The position numbers and the translations under genes were made by a program. From the NCBI GenBank assembly GCA_963703665.1, contig CAVPFB010000010.1:310001-374000 (forward strand): a stretch of DNA of 64,000 nucleotides, given 5' to 3'. Shown here in pieces: positions 9,771 to 18,462 of the stretch. Numbering within the stretch: the stretch's first letter is position 1; each line of letters opens with the position of its first letter. The notes below the pieces were generated by a model that saw only the letters and a program-made list of their open reading frames with translations, was not told the origin of the DNA and did not search any database. The DNA is from AP-15 sp963703665 (GTDB taxonomy: Bacteria; Pseudomonadota; Alphaproteobacteria; ATCC43930; CGMCC-115725).

Positions 9771-12700
9771 CGCGCGCCGCAGAGCATCGTCAGGCGAAGG
9801 GTGGTATGGAGCGCGCCCTGCGTCCCGGTCGACCCGATCGTGGTCGGGGCCGAGTCCGCGGCGGCGTGCGGATCGGAATGAAGGTCGCGGCCGGCGAGAT
9901 AAAGCGCCGGCAGGGTGGCGTCCGGGTCCTGCGGCAGACCGCCCCGCCCGGCCTCGACGAGGCTCGATTGCGGCCGGCTGCCGCGCGCGGCGCAGCTGTC
10001 CCGGGTCAACGCCACAGCGCTGCGCAATTGGCTCGACAGCACGACCAGGGTGCCGTTCAGATCAACGAGCGGTCCATCGATCGCCACCGTCCCGGAGACG
10101 CCGAGCTGCGAGGTGGCCGAAACGATGCTGTCGGCCGACGCGATATACGCCCCGGCGTCGATCCTGATGTTGCCGCCATGGCCGGCGATCGCCTGGGCGA
10201 TGATGTCGCTGCTATCGAGGACCGCGATCTGCGGGTCGATCGCGATGTTGCCGCCGTTGCCGGTCTGGCCTTTGACCGAGGTGGTGATCTCGCCGTTGAC
10301 GAGATAGAGGAAATCGCCGACCGACAGCGTGATGTTGCCGCCGTTCGCGGTCGATGTCCGGGCCTCGGTCGAGATTCCGGCGCCGTTGTTGATCAGCAGC
10401 TGAACCGCCGAGAGGGTGATCGACCCGGCGTCGCCGCTGCCGGTCGACTGCGCCGTGATCTGCGGTCCCGGGCCCGTGAGCGTAACATCGCCGGCGACGG
10501 ACACGACGACGTTGCCGCCCTTGCCGGGGCCGGCCGTCGAGCTGGCGATCTGCGCCCCGCCTTGGACCAGGAGGCTATTGGCCGCGACCGTCACATCGCC
10601 GCCGGGCCCCGATTGCGGGCCGGTCGCCGAGGCCGCGATCTGCGTGCCGCCGACCCCCATCCCGTCGAGCACCAAGGCCCCCGGCGTCGAGACCGTGACC
10701 GACCCGCCGGCGCCGGTTCCGGCGGTGGTGCTGTCGATCTCGGCCCCGGAAGCGACCGTGACGGATGCGGCGCTCAAACCGACCGTGCCGGCGTGGCCGG
10801 TCGATCCGCTGAGGGCCGAGGCGCTGATCCCGCTCGGCGACCCGCCCGGCCCGATGCCCGAGAGGGTGGCCGCGTCAGCCGCCGTCACTCCGATATTGCC
10901 GCCGTTTCCAGAGCCGGCCGTAGAGCTCGCGACCAGCCCGCCATTGGTGACCGACAGCGGCCCCGCGACCGCGATCGAGACATCGCCGCCATTGCCCGAG
11001 GCCAAGGTGCTGCTGGATACGAACCCGCCGCCGTCGATTGATAGGGGCCCGTCGACCGATAGACCGATGTCGCCGCCATTGCCGGAGGCGAAGGTCGCGG
11101 TCGAAACAAATCCGTTATCGGCGATCGAGAGCGCGCCGGCGGAGACGTTCAGATTGCCGGCATTGCCGGTGCTGCCCGCTTCGGCGTTGGCGTCGATCCC
11201 GCCGGCGTCGAGCGTCGCATTGCCGACAACATCGACCGACACGTCGCCGCCGCGTCCCGGCCCAAACGTGTTCGCGGCAATTTCACCGCCGTCGGCGATC
11301 GAGAGGGTTCCGGCTCTGACGCTCACGTCGCCGGCATTGCCGGCGCTTCCGGACGCGGCGATCGCCAAGATGCCCGACCCGGCGCCGTCGATCGACAGCA
11401 ATCCTGGCACATCCACCGCAACCAGGCCGCCGGCCCCCGAGCCGGAAGTGCTGCTCGAAATCTCACCCATGCTTGTCAGCGACAACCCGCCGGCATTTAC
11501 GGCCAGAGCGCCGGCGTTTCCGGTGCTTTCGGTATTGGCCGAGATGCTGGACAACCCGTCGATCGTGAGCGTGCCGGGAGTGTCCACCACGAGTTTGCCC
11601 CCCGCCCCCGAGCCGGAGGTCGCGGAGGTGATCTCGCCGCCGTTGGTCAGCGCGATCTGCGGCGCCGTTACCACGACCGTTCCGGCGTTGCCGGTGCTCC
11701 CCGGTCCGGCCATCGCCGAAATCATTGACGAGCCGTCGATCGACAGCGTTCCAGCGGCGTCGACCACGACGCTGCCCCCCGCCCCCGAGCCAAAGGTAGC
11801 GGAGGTGATCTCGGCGTCGTCGGTCAGAGCGATCTGCGGCGCCGTCACCGCGACCGATCCGGCATGACCGATCGACCCCTGGATGGTTTCCGTGCCAATT
11901 CGCGACCCCGATCCGCTCATCGACAGCAGGCCGGCGACATCGACGGTTACCAGGCCGGCGTTTCCGGAGCTGGCCGGATTGTTGTTGTCGGGTCGGAGCG
12001 CGCTCGAAATCGCCCCGCCGTTGACGATCGAGAGGGCGCCGGCCGCGACGCTCACATCGCCCGCATTCCCGGTGGCTCCCGAGTAGGAGTTCGCCGCGAT
12101 GCCGGTCGGCAGCACATTGGGATTACTTCCCGCCCCGTCGATCGTCAGTTGACCCGTAACTGTGACCGAGACGCTGCCGCCGTTGCCGGATGCGGGCCCG
12201 TATTCGGGGACTTCAGCGACACTGCTCGAGATCAGACCGATATCGGCGATCGACAACGTCCCGGCGGTGACGACAACGGTGCCGGCGTCCCCGCGGCCTT
12301 CGCTGGTAGCGCTGATCCCGGTCAGTGCTGTCGGATCGCTCCCCGCGCCATCGATCGTCAGCTGGCCGTCAACGGTGACGGCGACGCTTCCGCCCTGTTT
12401 TCCGGGTCCGAACGTGCCGCTCGCGATTTCGCCGCTCGTGGCAATCGACAAAGCTCCGGCGGCGACGCTCACTTGGCCGCCGCTACCGGACCCGAAGGTA
12501 TCGCTCGTGATCGAACCGTAATGGGCGAGAGAAATGCCGCCGGCATCGACGCCGACGGGGCCCGCATTTCCTGTGCTTCCGACACCGGCCGCCGAGGTGA
12601 TTCCAGTAAAGACCCCGGGCGCCCCGTCGATTGTCAGTTCGCCGGCGACCGTGACCGAGACGCTGCCGCCGTTGCCGCCGAAGGTGGCGCTCGAAATCGC

Positions 12701-14477
12701 ACCGGTGTCGATCAGCGCAATGCTGCCGGCGCTGACGACGACGGTGCCCGCGTTTCCGGGGCCGTCGGTATCGCCGAAAATACCGGTCGGGGAGCTTGCA
12801 CCGGTGCCGTTGACCGACAGCATGCCGAAAACGTCGATCGTGACCCCGCCGCTGTTTCCGGCGCCGAACGTCGCGCTCTGGATCTCGCCGGATTGGCCGA
12901 TGGTCAAGGCGTCGGCGGTCACGGCTACATTGCCCGCATTGCCGGTTCCGGCATCGAACTGCTGGGACCCGATGCCGTCCAATATTGAGGCGGCGGCATC
13001 GACCGACATGTCGATCGTAATCGAGCGCGCGCGGACGGACACCGCTCCGGCACTGCCGGCGGCATAGGCCAGCGTGCCGAGCGACGCCCCCGAATTCGAC
13101 GGTGAGCGCGCCGCCGACCGATACCGTGACCCCGCCACCAACGCCGGCGCCCAAGCTTTGCGCGAGCACAGCCGCGCCATTATGCAGCGCGAGTTGCCCC
13201 GCGACGATGTTTATCGACCCGCCGCGGCCGATACCCGAAGTATCCGAAACAATTCCTTTCGGCGAGAAGAGCCCTGTCGATGGATCCACCGGCGCATCAA
13301 TATCGAGGAGCAGCGAGCCCGCGGTGATCGCGATATCGCCGCCGTTGCCGCCCCCCTGGGCGAGGCTCTCTAATCCAGCGCCTTTGGTCAGCACGAGCTG
13401 ACCGGTCTCTACGCTGAGCGCCCCCCCATTGCCGGAGCCGAGGCTGCCGGTCTCTACGGTGCTGTTGTCGGCCGTGACGACGCCGGCCGGGGCCGTGGAG
13501 ATCGCCACCTCGGCGCCGCTGCCGCTGCCCTGGGCCAACGCGTGGACCGAGGCGCCGTCGCTCAGCGCGACCTCGCTGTCGCCGCGCAGCACGAGTTGTC
13601 CGCCCGCGCCCGAGCCGTAATTGTCGGCGTTGATCTGGCTGGCGTCGATCGTCAACGCGCCGGAGCGGATGAACACGCTGCCGCCGGGGCCGGGATTGCT
13701 CTTGTTGCTGACGTCGAGCGTCGAGCCGGCGGTGAGGCCGACCGGGCCGAAGCTGGTCACCGTTAAGGCCGGGGTGTTGCGCGGGTTGACCGGCACCTCG
13801 CCCGCTCCGGCGACGCTGGCCACCTGGATCGTGCCGGCCGGCGCCCTGATCGTGCCGCCGGTGATGGCGACCGGTCCGCCGACCAGCCCGATTGTGCCCG
13901 GCACTGGGCCGAGGGTGCTGCCATTGACCGTGATCGCGGCCGGCCTCGCGGTCAGAAAGCCGAACGCCGCCGGTGGCGCGGCGCTCAACGTTCCGTTGGC
14001 GCTCGTCACCTGAAAGCGCTTGCCGTCGGCCAGTTTGAGGTAATCGGCGGTCGAGGCGTGGAAGCTGCCCGAGACGTTGACCGTCGCGTGCGGCCCAAAG
14101 ACGATGCCGCTGGGGTTGATCAGATAGAGATTGGCGCCGGCGATGGTCGATTGGATCTTGCCGTCGATCGACGAGGGGCTGCCGCCGGTCACCCCGCCGA
14201 TCACGTTGCTGATCGTCTTTGGCCCGCTGAACGCGGCGGTCTGCCCGGTCGACAGACCGAATTGCCCAAAGCTTTGAAAGAGGTTGCCGCCGACCTGCTT
14301 ACCGAGATTGGCGCCGATCGAATAAACGCCGTTGGTCGGCACTAGTGTCGTCGCCGGCGAGAACCGCCCATCAATCGTGATGCTCGTGGCTCCCGCGGCC
14401 GCGGCGTCCCGCGGCGTCGCCGGCGCAAGCAGACACGCCGCTGCAACGACGAAGGAAATCTTGCCTCGGAAAACCAC
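9767..14477 (-). CDS. TpsA-type filamentous haemagglutinin-like exoprotein, one frameshift
   Basis: A secreted protein of about 1569 residues. A signal peptide (FVVAAACLLAPATPRDAAAA) precedes a two-partner-secretion N-terminal domain (NLFQSFGQFGLSTGQTAAF, then GANLYLINPSGIVFGPHAT and GSFHASTADYL) of the form common in cyanobacterial TpsA proteins. The rest is a very long right-handed beta-helix built of imperfect 25-50-residue repeats rich in Gly, Ser, Thr and Val (GNAGTVVVTA, GGEITSATSGSGAGG). The C-terminus holds the short conserved end SSLVEAGRGGLPQDP, preceded by a Cys. One extra T near 13097 is the only break. It is the first gene of a coupled run (ATGA overlap with the cyclase). The likely transporter is TpsB at 2831. 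Its target or partner is unknown; adhesin or matrix protein is the family expectation. Confidence 0.9.
9930..13080 (-). repeat. Imperfect tandem repeat tract inside the TpsA gene
   Basis: The coding sequence repeats a degenerate unit with recurring peptides such as LSIDG, GNAGTVVVTA, GEISSSTSGSGAGG and SVAGPLTIDG. Two half-turn modules alternate, one ending in xSATFGSG and one in LTIDGAG. This is protein-level beta-helix periodicity with nucleotide similarity between units; it is not a CRISPR array, since no constant repeat with unique spacers exists. Such tracts recombine and mis-assemble easily. Confidence 0.75.
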
Positions 14478-14650
14478 AGCAGAAGGCCCCCGCCACTCTG
14501 ACTATTTGACTATGCGGGACACGATTGGGAGTGTCCAGGGCGAGGCCAACGGCTTTTCAAGATGGCCGCGGCGAGTTTCGAGCCGCGTCGCGAGCCGGGA
14601 GTGGGGAATGACCGGTGAAGGTGCCGCCGAGGCGGCAAGAATCGGGGGCG

Positions 14651-15552
14651 CTATGACCGCGCAGGCAACGGGCGGCGCCGCCGGCGGATAATGCCAAGAG
14701 CGACAAGGCCGGCGCCGAGCAGACACAGTGAGGCCGGTTCCGGCGTGGAGAAAATTATCTCGGAGCCGGTGATATCAAGATCATCGCCGCCATAGACAGC
14801 GCCGTAGATCGACGGAATCATCGACCAGGATCGCCCCCTCGTTGATATCCATGTAGAGTCCCGATGTCGGCAACAGTCCGTTGTCGATCGTCAACATGCC
14901 GCCGGAACCGAAGTTGAACAAGACCTCGTCGGGGGTGAGCCCTCCGGTGAGGACGATGCTGCCGTCGAAGGCGATCGGAGCGGAGTCGATATCCGGGATG
15001 TTGACGACCACATTTTCGCTGCCGTCACCGTTGATGGTAAAGGTGGTCCCGGCGACAAAACTGGGGTCGATCGTCGCGGTGAATACTTCGTTGCCGGCGC
15101 CGTCCGATACGCCGCTCGAAGCGGCGACCGACCCGCCGGCGGTGAGAAGCAGCGTTGCCCCGGGTTCGTCGCTGAAAGTGGCGGCGGCGGTGGTGAGGGT
15201 GGCGAGGTCCGTCGTGACATTTCCAGCCCCATAGGTCGGGCCGCCGGCCACCACTACGTCGCTGTCGTCCAGATTGAACTGCCCGGTGTTCCCGGCGGCG
15301 AACTCGACGGTGCCGGTGACGGTGCCGAAACTGTCGGTGGTGGCGTCAAACCCGCCGGAATTGGCGATCTCGATGTTGCCGATGACCGTCGAATTCTGTG
15401 AAGACCACATTGCCGCACGGGCACAGCACGCCGGCAGGCGGCGGCTTGAGCTTGCCGGCTTGCGCCTGCGGAAGCGCCAAACCGGTCGCGGCCACGATGG
15501 CAACGGCGCCGAGGCGGACCGGCACAGAAAAAAATTTCGTCAATCCTGTCAT
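14651..15552 (-). CDS. PEP-CTERM sorting-domain exported protein, frameshifted
   Basis: A secreted protein of about 299 residues. The signal peptide (LGAVAIVAATGLALPQAQA) is followed by a beta-rich, Gly/Thr/Asp-rich body (GNIEIANSGGFDATTDSFG, then TLTTAAATFSDEPG, GLTPDEVLFNFGSGGML) resembling the choice-of-anchor A class. The C-terminus is a textbook PEP-CTERM signal: STPEPASLCLLGAGLVAL followed by GIIRRRR, i.e. PEP motif, hydrophobic helix, basic tail. Exosortase EpsH would cleave at this signal and place the product in exopolysaccharide or on the surface; no exosortase is in the window. Two single extra bases (near 15400 and 14807) split the gene. The start ATG at 15552 has GGGGGAC upstream. 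The body's exact role is unknown. Confidence 0.78.
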
Positions 15553-16143
15553 CCGATGTCCCCCCGTTCGCTACTTGACCCGATGATTACAGCAATTTTC
15601 GCGCCAACTGAACGATCTGAATGGCTTGGCAGTGATCGCTTCTACATTCGCGGGCCGAGTGTAAAGTTTGCCGACAGTTTCATCGCCGCATTTGACACCG
15701 ACTTTGACGATTAACCGAAACCCATCGAGGTTGAAACGATCAGGCTGCGATCGCCGAAAACTCGCGTCGGGCTGGATTGCAGTCCGGTTTTCCGTGCCAT
15801 CTAATGTCTTTCAAGGGGTTAGGATCGTCCCACGATGCCGCAGTGACAGGCAGACCGCCTCGGTCGGAGCCGCTCGAAGTCAGCATGGCTCGATCCCCGC
15901 ATGCTGTCGAATTTCTTTACACTTTTTTCAGTCGTTGCATGCGCGGGGATTGCGATGATGATACCCCGGCGCCGGCACGAGGCGCGAGCAGTGTCGACCG
16001 GCCCCAGCAGGCTCGGACGCGTGGAGCCGCGCCAACCACCTCGAGCCCCGAAAACACATCATATGCTGCATCCGAACGATTTTGCGGAGGCCGTCCCCAC
16101 CGGTTCAAAAGCGGCGCATGCCAGGGGCCGCAATAGGTCCGGG
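15553..16143. other. Intergenic region, no recognised gene
   Basis: About 590 bases between the divergent PEP-CTERM and exported-protein genes. It is less GC-rich than its surroundings around 15590-15740. Reading frames here are short and unlike known proteins. It presumably holds promoters for both flanking genes, but I see no convincing -35/-10 pair or operator. Confidence 0.5.
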
Positions 16144-16845
16144 ATGCCGAGCGGGGTCATCCTCGCGGTGCTGGCGATCGCGTCGATCGTGACGGTTGCG
16201 CAACCGGCGCGCGCCAACGACCAGCCATCGCAGAGCGCGGCCGAAAAGAGCGCCGCCACCAAGCGGCCGGGGCGGCCGACCGGACCGCCGGCGGCGATCG
16301 ACGGGTTTCGCCAGGCGCGGTTCGGGATGGGCGAGCAGCAGGTCCGCCAGGTGATCCGCGATGATTTTTCGGCCGCGGCGTCAAGGCTCGCCAGCGCGGT
16401 CAATCCTTCAGAGAAGACGACCATCCTGTCGCTGATCGTGACCGACTTGTTGCCGCACACCGGCAAAGCGCACATTTCCTATATCTTCGGGTACCACTCG
16501 AAGAAGCTGATCCAGGTCAACATCCTGTGGTCGAGCGACCGCACCGCCGTCGCCGACGAGGCGATCGTCGGGACCGCGAACGCGTTGCGGGATTACTTCG
16601 CCTCGGAAAATTTTCAGCCGGACAGCGTCGTCGTCAACCGTCAACTCGCCGCAAACACGATCCTGGTGTTTCGCGGCAGCGACGATCAGAAAAGGACAGT
16701 TTTGCTGGTGCTGAGCGGGGTTGCCGGAACGGGCCGTCCGGCGGACAAAAAGGAGGCGCGACCGCAACCCCTAACGCTCGAATTGTCGTATATCGAGGAC
16801 GCTGCGCACCCCGACGTGTTCAAAATCGCCAAGGGTCAGTTCTGA
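16144..16845 (+). CDS. Exported hypothetical protein with an SmpA/OmlA-like N-terminal motif
   Basis: A 233-residue protein when started at the ATG at 16144, which gives a clean signal peptide (VILAVLAIASIVTVAQPARA, cleavage after ARA). An in-frame upstream ATG at 15901 would add a membrane segment and a low-complexity linker and is less likely. The mature protein has a basic Pro-rich linker, then GFRQARFGMGEQQVRQVIRD, a pattern seen in small periplasmic domains where a helix follows a beta strand. The rest is beta-alpha with HTGKAHISYIFGYHSKKLI. I do not recognise a named family. It is convergent with the reductase gene at 16896 and may be independent of it. Confidence 0.65.
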   Translation: MPSGVILAVLAIASIVTVAQPARANDQPSQSAAEKSAATKRPGRPTGPPAAIDGFRQARFGMGEQQVRQVIRDDFSAAASRLASAVNPSEKTTILSLIVTDLLPHTGKAHISYIFGYHSKKLIQVNILWSSDRTAVADEAIVGTANALRDYFASENFQPDSVVVNRQLAANTILVFRGSDDQKRTVLLVLSGVAGTGRPADKKEARPQPLTLELSYIEDAAHPDVFKIAKGQF

Positions 16846-16895
16846 CCCCGCCGATTTGACGAGCGGCCGCGGCTGCCCCGAGGTTCGGCTCCGTG

Positions 16896-18453
16896 TCAAA
16901 CATCGACGACGACACGGCCGATCGGCCGTGCTTGGCAAGCCAGAATATGGCCGTCCTTTTCGTCGTCGGGGGTAAGGGCGCTGGTCGAAATCCTGCTCGA
17001 CTGTGCCTTCGAGAAGCGTGACCTTGCAGGTCCCGCACTGGCCGGCGCGGCACGAGTACGCCACCGGCAGTCCCTGGTCGAGGGCAAGGTCGAGGATATA
17101 GTCGGAGCCCTTGCAATCGATCTCGATCTTGCTCGCCGCGAATACGACTTTCGCAAGCTTGGTCGCCTGAGCCTCCGCCGCGCCGGGATCGCGCCGCGGC
17201 ACGCCGCCAAAGATCTCCTGATGGAACCGCGTCATGTCGAAGCCGAGCTGATCGAGCATGCCGCGGGTGGCGTCCATGAACGGGACCGGCCCGCACAGAT
17301 ACACGCTGCGGCTCTTCAGGTCGGGAACCAGCTCGGTCAACAGCTGCGGCGAGATCCGCCCGGTCGGGCCGGTCCAGCCGCTCCCCTCGCCGGCCTGGCT
17401 GCAGACGAATTGGCTCCGGAAGCCGGGCAGGCTGCGCTCCATCAGCTGCAGCTCGTGGGCAAAGATCAGATCGTCCGGGGACCGCGCGAAATGGAGGAAC
17501 TGGATGTCGGCGTCGGGCGTGGTGTCGGCGAACCAGCGCGACATTGCCATGACCGGGGTAATGCCGCTGCCGCCCGAAATGAAGAGAAAGGGACCGTCAT
17601 CGTCGGGGATGCAGGTGAAGCTCCCGTGCGGCCCGTCGACAAAGAGCGAGGAGCCGGCCCGCAGATTGTCGTGCAGCCAGTTCGAAATCACCCCCTGCTC
17701 GACCCGCTTCACGGTCACCGAAATCGCATGCGGCCGCGACGGGCTCGCCGAAATCGTGTAGCTGCGGCGGACGATGCTGCCGTCGATCGGGATCTCGAGA
17801 GTGATGAACTGGCCAGGGTGGTAGCGGAACAGCTTGGGCGGCTCGGCGACGAAGCGGAAGGTCTTCACGTCGCGGGTCTCGTCGATCACCTGGACGCAGC
17901 GCACCGGCAGCTTGCCGGGCCGGCAGAACATCTCGGCGCTGAGATCGCCGATCAGCAGCGAACACAGGCTGGGCGCCCTCACCTTCGTCTCCACCGGCGG
18001 GCTCGCCTTGGCCTGGACGGCGGCGCGCGCCGACGGGCGCTTGATCAGCTCGAGAACGTTGTCGAAAGCGGCTTTTTCCTCCCCGTCCCGCTGAAAAATC
18101 CGGGCCGCCTTGTGCAGCTCTTGAGAAAACCGGGTCAGATCGTGTTCGACATCGGGGCGCTCCTCCGGAGCGAGCGCGCCGAGGATCGTATCGAGCGATG
18201 CTGCAACCTGATCGATGCCGGGGCGAAGCTCACCGGCAATATATTGCTTCCACAGTTCCGCCTTCTCGGCCTGCGTATTGGCCAGCGAGCGCTGCAGGAG
18301 GGGCGAACGGCACCAGTCACGCGACGCAAGCAGCTGGTCGAAACGCTCCATTTCGCGCGCCGTCATTTTGCCGTCGCCGTCGGCGAGGCGCAGGAACATC
18401 ATCATCGGGAGCTCGACGACAACCCTCGACTTCTCGGTCAGACGAACTGGCAT
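16896..18453 (-). CDS. TerB-like/FAD-NAD reductase/2Fe-2S ferredoxin fusion, one frameshift
   Basis: A flavin oxidoreductase of about 518 residues with three parts. Residues 1-150 are a helical TerB-like domain (LADGDGKMTAREMERFDQLL). Residues about 190-430 are a ferredoxin-NADP-reductase module: FAD-binding RRSYTISASPS, GPHGSFTC, and NAD-binding FISGGSGITPVMAM plus SVYLCGPVPFMD. The C-terminus is a plant-type 2Fe-2S ferredoxin with SCRAGQCGTCKVTLLEG and, after an extra base near 16981, LTPDDEKDGHILACQARPIG, supplying the fourth Cys. It would pass electrons from NAD(P)H through FAD to the 2Fe-2S centre. The gene begins nine bases after the stop of the 4Fe-4S membrane protein, so the two are very likely co-transcribed partners. 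The closest named relatives are Hcr-type reductases, but the TerB-like extension sets it apart. Confidence 0.82.
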
Positions 18454-18462
18454 CCGAACACC

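Noticed and set aside
9746..12988. Plus-strand frames inside the TpsA gene with repeat-like products
   Set aside because: They mirror the repeat DNA of the real beta-helix protein and have no signal peptide or ribosome site.
9930..13080. CRISPR array
   Set aside because: The repetition is coding, imperfect and without unique spacers of constant length; no cas genes are present.
14517..14536. Inverted repeat GGACAC-N8-GTGTCC upstream of tpsA
   Set aside because: Six-base arms with an eight-base spacer are expected by chance in intergenic DNA of this size; no second copy was found.
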